Shown one piece after another: positions 17,886-26,625 of a stretch of 64,000 nt of DNA (position 1 is its first letter; each line of letters starts with the position of its first letter). Source of the DNA: Clostridium mediterraneense (GTDB lineage: Bacteria > Bacillota > Clostridia > Clostridiales > Clostridiaceae); contig NZ_LT594782.1 in the NCBI RefSeq assembly GCF_900091705.1, positions 50,185 to 114,184 of the forward strand. The letters run 5' to 3'. Made by a program: the position numbers and the translations under genes. Under the pieces are notes generated by a model that searched no databases, was not told where the DNA came from, and saw nothing but the letters and a program-made list of their open reading frames with translations.

Positions 17886-17930
17886 TAAAAAAAAAGAAAC
17901 TACCTGTATATAGTAGTTTCTTTTTTATTA
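17886..17930 (-). terminator. Terminator of the coiled-coil gene
   Basis: AAAAAGAAACTAC and GTAGTTTCTTTTTT form the stem (17891-17903 and 17912-17925); the run of A on the plus strand gives the U-tail on the minus strand. Confidence 0.85.
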
Positions 17931-18551
17931 AGATTTTTTCTTTGAAAATATTCTTGAAAACCAATTTCTTTTTTTATGCTGTCTTTCAATAAGTTCTTCT
18001 CTTTTTTCTAAAAGTAATATTTCAACTTTACTTAAAGTTTTTTCTCTTAAATCTTGTTCTCTCATAACTATTTCCTGCTCTCTTGTCAAACTTTGATGAA
18101 AATCACTAATTATAAGTTTTTGTTCGAAATTTTCTTCTTTTAAATAACTTATTTGTTCTTCTTTTTCTTGTAATCTTTCTTCTATTTGTTTTATTTTTTC
18201 TTCTAATACTTTAACTAAATATTCGTCTTTTTCATCTTCTTTATTTTCTAAATCAATAAAGCACTCTTCTTGCTCTAATTCTTTTAAATTAAACTTATAT
18301 TGTTTAGCCTCTGATAATTCTTGCATTTCAGCATCAAAATTATCTTTACTAGCCTCTTCTTCACAAAACTGAATTTGTTCCCTATTTAAATCATCTATTA
18401 ATTCTATTTCTTGTGAATCTAAAATTAACTCTTCTATAGGTTTATCTAAATATTCTCTGATATCTATTTCATTACTATGTTTTTTAGTTTCCATTCTTTT
18501 AGCTTTTAAATTATCATATAAAGTTATACCGCGTAATTCTTTATTTTCCAT
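17928..18551 (-). CDS. Coiled-coil protein with basic C-terminus
   Basis: 207 residues from the ATG at 18551 (GAGGGG upstream); an ATG 33 bases further upstream has no such site. Residues 1-95 are acidic. Residues about 105-190 form a long charged coiled coil (EEKIKQIEERLQEKEEQISY and onward). The end KKRNWFSRIFSKKKS is basic and aromatic, a pattern also found at the end of the DUF536-like protein at 62545. Not recognised. Single gene with its own terminator. Confidence 0.6.
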   Translation of the reverse strand: MENKELRGITLYDNLKAKRMETKKHSNEIDIREYLDKPIEELILDSQEIELIDDLNREQIQFCEEEASKDNFDAEMQELSEAKQYKFNLKELEQEECFIDLENKEDEKDEYLVKVLEEKIKQIEERLQEKEEQISYLKEENFEQKLIISDFHQSLTREQEIVMREQDLREKTLSKVEILLLEKREELIERQHKKRNWFSRIFSKKKS

Positions 18552-18823
18552 AATAAATATTCCCCTCTTATAAACACTAATCAATCTCTAAATTAATTAA
18601 TTCTATAAAAGCTTTTTAAATCCTTTATTTTTTTCTAAAAAAAGGAATAATTTTTATGTTTGCAGCATATATTATTAAACTTTATTTATATAATTTATTC
18701 TAAAAGTAATTTTAAAATATTTCCAAACTTATCTTTTGTAATATTTTATCATATATTATCGAATTTTAAAAGAAAATCATAGCCTTTGTATTTTAATATA
18801 TACAATCTAAGATATAATATTCA

Positions 18824-21800
18824 TTAAATTAAACCCTCTATAGTTAAATTTATAGTATTTAATATGGTCTTATTATTAATTACTTTTGAAAAAACATCAT
18901 TTACTTTTGCTCTAACTCTTATACTATCATTAATATCAAAATTCTCTGGTAATATTATATTAGTCGAAAAATTTTCTTTATGAGAATATAAATGAATGGA
19001 TTCATCAACAGTATCTGCTATATACTCTATATTTTCTTCTAAATATCCTCTAACCATTAATTTATATCCTGTTAATCTATTATTATCATAAGATTTATTA
19101 TTTATAGTTTTAATAACATATGTTTTATTTATAACAGCTAAAACTAAGGTATCAATCACTTCTGATACTTCAATATCATTAGCACATAAATTAATAATAT
19201 GATCTACACTAATATTTTTAAAGGTACTTATTTCTCTATCTAAAATTAATTTATTGCTTTTCTCGCTTGCATTTATAATCTTATTTTCATCTAATGATTT
19301 ATAAGAATATTCTAAAATAGTCTCAGTTTCTAATCTAGGAACAGTTTTATAATCATTATATTTATATTCAGTACAAATCTCATAAACTTCTTTAGGCTTT
19401 ATATTAGGTATTTTTATACCATAATTTATGTTTCCTTTTATAACCTTAGTTCCATTAACAAATATATTACCATCTAAAACCTCAAATCCTTTTGATGATT
19501 TTTCTTTTACAAATAGATTTTCAAGCTCTATGGTTCCTTTATTTTCGATTGTACTTATAAATTTTACTGTATCACCATAAGTTATTAATTTCTTAGTAGC
19601 ACTTTTTACTATATTAACCCCTACATCTTCTAAATATATAGTATAGTTTTCTGATCTAAAACTAGCTCTAGTATAACCATAATTATCATATAAAAAATCT
19701 CCAGTTGCTATTACAGCACCACTAACTTCTTTATTATTAAAATTTATATCATAAATAGCTGCATATCTTATAAAAATACATTCACCTTGTTTAATCTTCT
19801 CTATTGGTATTCCTGACAAAAATGTTTTTTCTATAAAATAACCATTAACAGTAAGACTATCCTCAATAAACCCATATTTCATAGCTTCATCTTCAATTAT
19901 TATATTTTCTACTATACCTGTTCCATCATTTCTAACAGTAATAAGATATTCAACTCTCTCTCCCTTTAAATATCTTTTCTTAGAAGTTTTTTTAACTATA
20001 TTAAGTCTACTTAAATTAAGCTGTATCTCTTTTCCCTCAGACTTATAGTATACAAGCTCTTTTTTATTAGTATCACATAAATAATTAGCACAAATATTTG
20101 CTTTTAAATTAAGTTTATTTTTGCTATTTAAATTATTAATCTTGAATTTCATAGATATTAATTTAGATTCATTTATATCTATATCTCCAATATATATATC
20201 TGAATTAAAGCTTACCTTCTCTTTAAATTGTCTATTTATAGAAAACTCACTTAGCTCCAAATCACAATAACTATCTATATCAAAATTTAAGCTTATATCA
20301 TCTAATTTTATATTTCCCTTATTAGTTAAATATAAATTATAATTTAACTCTTCTCCTATTTCAGCAGAAATTTTATTAATGCTTTCAGTAATTAGTAAAT
20401 CACTATTATATATATTAAGATTTAAAATATTAGACTTACCTACTGCTTTAATAAGTTTACTTCCCTCATATGGATAATAAAAATATTCTACCTCTGAAAA
20501 GGAGCTAAGCTGATTTTCTGAATCTTTTGAGACTATAACATCATATATAATTTCTCTTTCTTCTCCAACTTTTAAATTTCCTATATTTATAACTTCATTA
20601 TCAAATAACTGAGCTTTCCCATTTACAATTAAACTATTTTCTTGTATCAGCATAGAGGATGCTAAATTTTCATTTAAAATAACATTAAAAGCATCCCTAT
20701 TTCCAGTATTTCTAAGAAGCATTCTAACATTTACCTTATTATCGACTTTAGCAACAGCAGTACTTGTCTCTCTTTTAAATACTCCTAAATTCCCATCTAT
20801 AATTGCACTTTTAATATAAATTTCATCACTTTGAATATTTATATTTTTCTTTACCCTATTTTCTAATAAATCTCCCACATAACTATAAGTTATATTAGTA
20901 TTTATAATTAAAGATTCTGTATATGGAATCATATTAGCTCTTAGTTTAAAAGATATAACAGCAAACTCTCCTATATCTAAATCCCCCAATAGGAAACCTT
21001 CTTCTATATCATAGTGCTTTTTATCTCCATTTATTTTTAATGAGCCCTTAACAAAGGCTAGGCACTCCTTTATCTCTTCCTTTATAAAGATTTTCTCTGC
21101 TTTAAGATTTCCTTCATTTTTAAAAGATACCTTTATATCTACCTCTTCTCCAACGCTAATATAATTTTTATCTAAAACCTTTTGTATGCTATCTTCCTTT
21201 ATATTTGCCCCTTTAACAACTAAAGGTTCTGTGCTAATTAGATAATTATCCTCTTTTTCTATATTTTCTAAATTATATTTATATCTTATATTTGACTGAT
21301 TCTCATTATTTTCATATGTAGGAAAATCAATTACTGTAGCCTTATATGATATATCTATTTTAGAACCTGGATTTATATTTCCTAAACTAATATTAGTTAA
21401 ATTATCATTTAAAATCTTTTTCCCTCTTATAACTAAAGAACCCTCTTTAATCTTTAAAAAGTTTGGAATATTTTCATCCCATAAAATATTCTCAGCTATT
21501 AGATTTCCTGTATTTTTAATACTTATACTATAATCTATATCATCTCCTAAAAATATAGATTTTTTATTTGACTTTTTCTCTGAAGTCTTTAAAATAACTG
21601 ATTTTATAGAAAAACTTTCACAGCTACTTAAAATATCACTTACTTCTATTTTTTTATTACTAAAACCACTATATTTATAATTAAGAATAGCTCCATTTTT
21701 TATATCATTCATTACATCTACAGCTATTGCACTATATTCTAAACAAAAGCTTTCACCAGCTCTTATAATATCAATATTTATTCCTTTATATGGTGTCTTA

Positions 21801-22786
21801 TCAAATATTTCTCTACCATTTATCTTAAGAGTTCCAGGAATAAATTTTAAACAATCTAATTCTTTTTCTTTTATAAATAAATCAAATATATTTATATTTC
21901 CTGTATTCGTAGCTTTAATTTTAAAATCTACTTTCTCACCTACAGTTAAAATATTTTTACTTACAGTCTTTTTAAAATTTTCTATACTAACTCTTCTTAT
22001 CTTTATATTTTTGCTTTCTGCTCTTATAAGCCTAATAGACTCTTGTTTAGATAAATTTTCATCTTCATATTTAAGACTTGGCTTAATATATAAAATTTCC
22101 TCACTATATGAGTCTAGAGGTTTTAGTGAAAAACTAATAGATATTTTTTTAAATATATCTATATTCCCAAGCCTTATATTCTCTAAATCATTATTAAGTT
22201 TTACTAAAGAATTATTTATATAAAGAGAGTTTTGAATATAAGCTGTTCCAAAAGGAATTAAATCTCCTAATTCTACCTTAAAAGCTTTCTTATTTCCTCT
22301 GTTCTCTATTTTAATATTAACTTTAAGCTCTTCATTTACACTAATTATTTTCTTATCAATATTAACTTCAAATTTTCCCTCGTCTTTAAAATCAATACCT
22401 ACAAAATTAACTATACTTTCATTTGTTTTAATATTAATTCTTTCATTATCATTATTTATAAAGCTTAAAGAGCCATAAGACTTTAAAATCTTACTTGTAA
22501 AAGCTTTATCTATTACTATATTTATAAATATTTTGACCTTATCTCCTGGTCTTAATCTATCTATTCTTAATAAATTATTATTTTCTTCTATTTTTATATC
22601 TTTTCTGCTTTTATAAGTATCATAGTAGACATTATTAAATTCTATCGAACTTACATTATCAAAAAATATATCTGTTATAGTTTCATTACTTATATTTTCA
22701 ACTATATTTTCATAGCATAAAACATTATCATAAGTAACTTCTTCTAAGTTAACAGACTGAGAAAACCTAACTCCCCTACACTCCAT
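18824..22786 (-). CDS. Eight-repeat DUF11 protein with C-terminal SPOCS-like domain
   Basis: 1320 residues. After a degenerate N-terminal unit there are eight DUF11-type repeats, each starting near an N-x-G-[NT] motif at about residues 161, 293, 425, 557, 692, 822, 953 and 1082, a regular period of ~131. Each contains a strand like LKFIPGTLKINGREI. Residues ~1195-1320 hold a SPOCS-like domain (RLTGYKLMVRGYLEE, then NIEYIAD). There is no signal peptide, LPXTG motif or membrane anchor, unusual for DUF11 proteins. This suggests mother-cell synthesis and assembly on the spore. AGGAGGAGA before ATG; a sigma-E-like -10 lies upstream. Function inferred. Confidence 0.75.
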   Translation of the reverse strand: MECRGVRFSQSVNLEEVTYDNVLCYENIVENISNETITDIFFDNVSSIEFNNVYYDTYKSRKDIKIEENNNLLRIDRLRPGDKVKIFINIVIDKAFTSKILKSYGSLSFINNDNERINIKTNESIVNFVGIDFKDEGKFEVNIDKKIISVNEELKVNIKIENRGNKKAFKVELGDLIPFGTAYIQNSLYINNSLVKLNNDLENIRLGNIDIFKKISISFSLKPLDSYSEEILYIKPSLKYEDENLSKQESIRLIRAESKNIKIRRVSIENFKKTVSKNILTVGEKVDFKIKATNTGNINIFDLFIKEKELDCLKFIPGTLKINGREIFDKTPYKGINIDIIRAGESFCLEYSAIAVDVMNDIKNGAILNYKYSGFSNKKIEVSDILSSCESFSIKSVILKTSEKKSNKKSIFLGDDIDYSISIKNTGNLIAENILWDENIPNFLKIKEGSLVIRGKKILNDNLTNISLGNINPGSKIDISYKATVIDFPTYENNENQSNIRYKYNLENIEKEDNYLISTEPLVVKGANIKEDSIQKVLDKNYISVGEEVDIKVSFKNEGNLKAEKIFIKEEIKECLAFVKGSLKINGDKKHYDIEEGFLLGDLDIGEFAVISFKLRANMIPYTESLIINTNITYSYVGDLLENRVKKNINIQSDEIYIKSAIIDGNLGVFKRETSTAVAKVDNKVNVRMLLRNTGNRDAFNVILNENLASSMLIQENSLIVNGKAQLFDNEVINIGNLKVGEEREIIYDVIVSKDSENQLSSFSEVEYFYYPYEGSKLIKAVGKSNILNLNIYNSDLLITESINKISAEIGEELNYNLYLTNKGNIKLDDISLNFDIDSYCDLELSEFSINRQFKEKVSFNSDIYIGDIDINESKLISMKFKINNLNSKNKLNLKANICANYLCDTNKKELVYYKSEGKEIQLNLSRLNIVKKTSKKRYLKGERVEYLITVRNDGTGIVENIIIEDEAMKYGFIEDSLTVNGYFIEKTFLSGIPIEKIKQGECIFIRYAAIYDINFNNKEVSGAVIATGDFLYDNYGYTRASFRSENYTIYLEDVGVNIVKSATKKLITYGDTVKFISTIENKGTIELENLFVKEKSSKGFEVLDGNIFVNGTKVIKGNINYGIKIPNIKPKEVYEICTEYKYNDYKTVPRLETETILEYSYKSLDENKIINASEKSNKLILDREISTFKNISVDHIINLCANDIEVSEVIDTLVLAVINKTYVIKTINNKSYDNNRLTGYKLMVRGYLEENIEYIADTVDESIHLYSHKENFSTNIILPENFDINDSIRVRAKVNDVFSKVINNKTILNTINLTIEGLI

Positions 22787-22832
22787 AAAAATTCTCCTCC
22801 TAGTAAATAAACATAATAAACCTAATTATTAA

Positions 22833-22840
22833 ATTCTATG
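22833..22840 (-). promoter_or_regulatory. Sigma-E-like -10 element for the large DUF11 gene
   Basis: On the minus strand CATAGAAT matches 7 of 8 bases of the Bacillus/Clostridium sigma-E -10 consensus CATACAMT, about 45 bases before the ATG. I see no clear -35 match, so this is tentative. Confidence 0.35.
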
Positions 22841-22863
22841 AAAATTTTTCTTAAATAATTAAT

Positions 22864-22891
22864 ACCATTATTCTATTTTTCACATATATTA
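22864..22891 (+). promoter_or_regulatory. Sigma-K-like promoter for the 22944 gene
   Basis: ACC (22864-22866), a 16-base spacer, then CATATATTA (22883-22891). This matches the late mother-cell sigma-K consensus (AC, about 16 bases, CATAnnnTA) exactly, and lies about 50 bases before the start codon. Confidence 0.5.
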
Positions 22892-22943
22892 ATATTAAAA
22901 ATATCTAAAATACATTTGTATGTTCTGAAAGGAGAATTTTACT

Positions 22944-23513
22944 ATGAATTTTAATTCAATAGATTGCGATTGTGACAATTCTTTTGATACTAACAAAAAT
23001 TACTGTGAATACATTCAAGGTAATAGTACAGACTTACACATAGGTCCAAAAGACTGCGAAATTAGAGTTGACCTTAGAGTTAATAGAAAACGTAGTGTTA
23101 GAATATGGGGACAAGTTAAAGATTGTGATAATATCCCTGTATCCGGAGTATTAGTTAAATTATTAAAAGTTATTAATTATTCTAATAAACAAGATTTTAT
23201 AGGTGTTAGTCATACTGTAACTGATTGTAATGGTTTCTATCAATTTGAATTAGCTAAATGTGATGGATCTGATTTTAAAATAATAGTATCTAAAGATGCT
23301 GTAGGAAAAGAAAGAACTATTTCACCATCAGCTAATGATTGTGATACTTGTGATGATTGCTTTGCTGATTGTGATGATTACGATGATTATGATGATTGTG
23401 ATGAATGCTACTATCCTAGTAAACCAAACAAGCCACAAAGACCTAAACCTTGTCCTCCACCAAATTATCCTGGAAACTACAAACCAAACAAACCTAGCTG
23501 TGGATTTAAATAG
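22944..23513 (+). CDS. Carboxypeptidase-regulatory-like protein with Asp/Cys-rich and Pro/Lys-rich tail
   Basis: 189 residues. The central beta domain (SVRIWGQVKDCDNIPVSGVL, later TDCNGFYQFEL) matches the protein at 8317 and more distantly that at 28912. The N-terminus is Asp/Cys-rich. After residue ~125 comes a run of C-D-D and D-Y-D-D repeats, then a Pro/Lys/Asn-rich tail. The many cysteines suggest disulfide cross-linking or metal binding, as in spore coat and exosporium proteins. No signal peptide. It is divergent from the large DUF11 gene and preceded by an exact sigma-K-like promoter. AAAGGAGA before ATG. Confidence 0.68.
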   Translation: MNFNSIDCDCDNSFDTNKNYCEYIQGNSTDLHIGPKDCEIRVDLRVNRKRSVRIWGQVKDCDNIPVSGVLVKLLKVINYSNKQDFIGVSHTVTDCNGFYQFELAKCDGSDFKIIVSKDAVGKERTISPSANDCDTCDDCFADCDDYDDYDDCDECYYPSKPNKPQRPKPCPPPNYPGNYKPNKPSCGFK

Positions 23514-23551
23514 AAAAACTTATTAATTAACTTAAACACATTATTTCTAAC

Positions 23552-23647
23552 AAAAACGGGGCTGTCTTAGACTAGATTCTATTTTGCCAAGCTAGAAATT
23601 TATATAAACATATAAAAGGATGTCTCTTTTGAGCCATCCCCGTTTTA
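23552..23647. terminator. Bidirectional terminator with long loop
   Basis: AAAACGGGG (23553-23561) pairs with CCCCGTTTT, and an inner TGTCT/AGACA-like pair and CTAG-containing arms fold the rest. It separates the convergent genes at 22944 and 23645 and resembles hairpins at 29316, 31241 and 63782. Confidence 0.7.
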
Positions 23648-25309
23648 ATTATAGAGTATTCCTTGTATAAATATTGAACTTATACATAAAACTCTTTTTT
23701 TATTTATTATTTTACTATAAATAATATTAGAGCTTTGTTTAATGTCTATAGAACTTAAATCATTATAATCCTCTGGTAGCATTATATCTACCAAAAATTT
23801 TTCATTATGAGTACACACATAACATTTTTCTTCTATATCAGCACAACTATACTCTAAATTAATATTTAGAATACCACTTACAACTAATTTATTACCAGTT
23901 AATATAAAGTTATCTGATGTAACTCCTTTAACAGTCTTTGCAACATAAAACTCCTTTATATCAATACTTGAATTAGTATCAATAATCTCCTTGAAATTAT
24001 TGTTATTATTTATATCTATATATGATTCTAAATTAAATTCTGTAAATATAGGATTTTTACCTTTAATAGTATAAACAAGCTTATCTATCTCTTTCTCTTC
24101 TAAAAGTCTTTTTCCTCCATACTTATACTTAAAACTTCCATTAAGGGTAGTCTTTATTATTCCACCACCTATTATCTTTTTTACCTTTGCTTTATAATAT
24201 ACCTCAATAGTTTCTCCACTTTTAATCTTAGCTATATTTATACCTTTATTAATACTAGCTTGCTTAATATTATCAGAGCCAATATAAACAGAACCTTTTT
24301 CAAATTCCAAACATTCAGATAAATCATCCTGTATATTTAAATTATAATAATCTACATTACCTAAATTACTTATATCTAATTTAAATTTAATTACATCTCC
24401 TAAAATCACTTTATCTTTATTAGAAGATTTATTTATAGCTATATCAATATAATATACCTTTATATTATTATAAGATGCTCTTTCTATTAAACAGCTCTTA
24501 TTTTTTTCCTTATAATTAACTCTAATTATATTTTTTATATTATTATCTATTCTTTTTATAACTCTTGCCCTAAATTTTATACTTATCTCAGCAAAAGCCT
24601 TAATATCTTTTATTTTTATCCCAGTAGTTAATTTATAAGAATCTAACTTTTCATTTTCTATAAAAATCTCTTCTGAAAGAAGCTCTAATGACTCATCTAA
24701 AATATCTATTATCTCTATATCTTCAACTAAATTATTACTAATATTTTTAATATTAAGACTAAAACTAACTATATCTCCTATTAATAATTCTTTTTTATCT
24801 AAAGTTTCACTAATTTTTAGACTCTCTTTATTTTTACTATTAAATTTCCTCTCTTTACTTTTATCATCTCTAATAGTTAATTTATCTTCTTGTGTCCTCT
24901 TTCTTTGGGTAATATTTGAATATACAATCTCACTCTTCCTATAATCTAAGCAATTATCATTAGAGTATGAAAAAACTGTTTTTATAGTTTCTTTATTAAA
25001 AGAATTTACTGCCTTTAAAGTAAATCTTATAATAATTTCCTCATCTTTAAACATCTCATCTATATTTATAGACTTTATATCCACATTACTTATATATATA
25101 CCATTTATACTAAAGCTTCTTAAAACATAAGAAAAGCTATTTGAAAATATATTTTTTAAATTAAGATTATATATTGTGCTATCATTTTTATTTATTATCT
25201 TAATAACAAAAGATACACATTCATAAGTACTTATAACACTTTTATCAATATCACATATAAGACAATTTTCATTCTTATAAGTTGAAAACCTCTTCCTCTT
25301 TAATTCCAT
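23645..25309 (-). CDS. Three-repeat DUF11 protein with C-terminal SPOCS-like domain
   Basis: 554 residues from ATG at 25309; a GTG nine bases upstream lies inside the ribosome binding site AAAAGGGTGA. Three DUF11-like units are recognisable by N-x-x-N motifs (NKNDSTIYNLNL, NISNNLVEDIEI, NLGNVDYYNLNI), with a Lys/Arg-rich linker at residues ~135-165. The C-terminal ~125 residues form a SPOCS-like domain (ILTGNKLVVSGILNI, then NLEYSCADIEEKCYVC). It repeats the architecture of the 1320-residue protein in shorter form. No signal peptide. The minus strand upstream carries CATAAAATA, a mother-cell sigma -10 type sequence. Confidence 0.72.
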   Translation of the reverse strand: MELKRKRFSTYKNENCLICDIDKSVISTYECVSFVIKIINKNDSTIYNLNLKNIFSNSFSYVLRSFSINGIYISNVDIKSINIDEMFKDEEIIIRFTLKAVNSFNKETIKTVFSYSNDNCLDYRKSEIVYSNITQRKRTQEDKLTIRDDKSKERKFNSKNKESLKISETLDKKELLIGDIVSFSLNIKNISNNLVEDIEIIDILDESLELLSEEIFIENEKLDSYKLTTGIKIKDIKAFAEISIKFRARVIKRIDNNIKNIIRVNYKEKNKSCLIERASYNNIKVYYIDIAINKSSNKDKVILGDVIKFKLDISNLGNVDYYNLNIQDDLSECLEFEKGSVYIGSDNIKQASINKGINIAKIKSGETIEVYYKAKVKKIIGGGIIKTTLNGSFKYKYGGKRLLEEKEIDKLVYTIKGKNPIFTEFNLESYIDINNNNNFKEIIDTNSSIDIKEFYVAKTVKGVTSDNFILTGNKLVVSGILNINLEYSCADIEEKCYVCTHNEKFLVDIMLPEDYNDLSSIDIKQSSNIIYSKIINKKRVLCISSIFIQGILYN

Positions 25310-25343
25310 AATATTCACCCTTTTACAACTACTTATAATATTA

Positions 25344-25352
25344 TATTTTATG
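25344..25352 (-). promoter_or_regulatory. Mother-cell sigma-factor-like -10 element
   Basis: CATAAAATA on the minus strand fits sigma-K CATAnnnTA and sigma-E CATAMAAT-type sequences, 35 bases before the ATG. No matching -35 was seen. Confidence 0.35.
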
Positions 25353-25388
25353 TTTATCTTTCTATTCTAAAAAAATAATATTGTAATA

Positions 25389-25428
25389 TAAAAAAGAGCT
25401 GCCTAATTTTAGACAACTCTTTTTTAAT
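25389..25428 (-). terminator. Terminator of the HNH-like gene
   Basis: AAAAAGAG-TG-CTAA pairs with TTAG-CA-CTCTTTTT with single-base bulges; the plus-strand A-run gives the U-tail. Confidence 0.75.
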
Positions 25429-26084
25429 TACTCTTCTTCAACTTCTTTTAATTCTAAATTTTCTCTTCTATTATCAAGAGGATTTAGATTAATATGATGT
25501 ACTATTTGATCTTCTGAAGGATTCATAATTAAATCTTCTAAGTATAATCTTCCTTCTGTTGTATTAGCTACAACATCATAAGTTCCATATTTTTTATATA
25601 AAACCCAGTTAAAATCATCAGTTATAAGCATATCTATATCTTCCTTAGAAACTATAGCTCTTGCTTCTTCTCTACCATACTTATCTTTTAGAATTATTTC
25701 AGCTTTTGACTCATCAACTATTACATAGTCATTCTTAACATGAGTATCAACTATTTCAAGGTTTTCTTTTCTGTTATCAAGAAAATCTCCATTTATATGT
25801 CTTATAGGAGCTTTTGAATTAATTCCTAAAATAACTCCTTGAAGATTTTGCTTTAATGGTTTTCCTTTTTTATTCTTAATGTCTTCATTTATATTTTGAG
25901 CAAGGAAATCGTTAAAGTCTTTATTCCACTCAGCAAACCATGTTCCAAGTGCTTTTACCTTTTCCATATCTTCCTTATCTATCTTAGCTATAAATTCTTT
26001 ACCTTTTTTATTTGACATAGTTATTTCTACAATGTCACCTTTAACTTCATACTTGTTATCCATAACTTTAAAAGTTCTTTTCAC
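25428..26084 (-). CDS. Protein with two HNH-endonuclease-like modules
   Basis: 218 residues from a GTG at 26084 (AAAGAGGTG six bases upstream). Two similar halves each end in an HNH-type signature: RHINGDFLDNRKENLEI near residues 95-110 and HHINLNPLDNRRENLEL near the C-terminus. The [RH]HIN-x(4)-DNR-x-ENLE pattern is that of phage/homing HNH proteins with AP2-like DNA-binding parts. Only the second copy has the first double histidine. It stands alone with its own terminator and no intron or phage genes beside it. It may be a free-standing homing or domesticated nuclease, or a DNA-binding relic. Confidence 0.6.
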   Translation of the reverse strand: MKRTFKVMDNKYEVKGDIVEITMSNKKGKEFIAKIDKEDMEKVKALGTWFAEWNKDFNDFLAQNINEDIKNKKGKPLKQNLQGVILGINSKAPIRHINGDFLDNRKENLEIVDTHVKNDYVIVDESKAEIILKDKYGREEARAIVSKEDIDMLITDDFNWVLYKKYGTYDVVANTTEGRLYLEDLIMNPSEDQIVHHINLNPLDNRRENLELKEVEEE

Positions 26085-26159
26085 TATAAACACCTCTTTC
26101 TAATTTATTAGTGCTTATATAGTATAACAGAGTAATAGTAAAAGTTAAACATAATATTC

Positions 26160-26564
26160 CTAATCAAAATTAAAATAAGTACAAAGTCTATCTATTAACT
26201 TTACTGGCTTTACTTCAAACTTTCTTTTTATACCTCTAGATAAAACTTTACAATCTATACCAAGACTTTTAGCATAAAAGTACATTACAGGACTTCTAAG
26301 TCTCCCCCTAGAACAACCAATAACTAATTTATATTTACCATTTTCAGATATATCTAAAAGTGCTTTTCTTATTTGCTTTTTTCTTTTGCAAAGCCCTTTA
26401 TATATTATAAAAAAAGCCATAGGATATATTTTTTTTACAAGTTTATGCTCTTCTTCATTTATAATTGGAACATTATACTTAAATAAAGGCATTTCCTTAA
26501 ATTCTTTTTCTGTCCTAACATCTACTGTTCTTTCTGTAGTAATATTTTTATATTCAATAAACAC
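26160..26564 (-). CDS. Stand-alone MnmH/YbbB-like rhodanese domain
   Basis: 134 residues, about the length of the rhodanese half of tRNA 2-selenouridine synthase. The pattern is close to MnmH: DVRTEKEFKEMPLFKYNVPI, NEEEHKLVKKIYP, then the active-site loop CSRGRLRSPV with Cys84 (E. coli MnmH has C-x-RGGMRS), and an SLGI-x-C strand. The P-loop domain that normally follows is absent, and no P-loop partner is adjacent. It may work with a separate P-loop protein elsewhere, or transfer sulfur in another pathway. GGGGGAC-type ribosome site before ATG. Confidence 0.65.
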   Translation of the reverse strand: MFIEYKNITTERTVDVRTEKEFKEMPLFKYNVPIINEEEHKLVKKIYPMAFFIIYKGLCKRKKQIRKALLDISENGKYKLVIGCSRGRLRSPVMYFYAKSLGIDCKVLSRGIKRKFEVKPVKLIDRLCTYFNFD

Positions 26565-26625
26565 TTTTGTCCCCCTATTTTATAAGTGTAAAATTAAATT
26601 AAATATTAGATTTTTAGTATTGAAA

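Noticed and set aside
22011..22223. Open frame antisense to the large DUF11 gene
   Set aside because: No ribosome site or conserved motif; it is the complement of a regular repeat-encoding region.
23335..23526. Frame overlapping the Asp/Cys-rich region of the 22944 gene
   Set aside because: It arises from GAT repeats read in another frame; no start signal.
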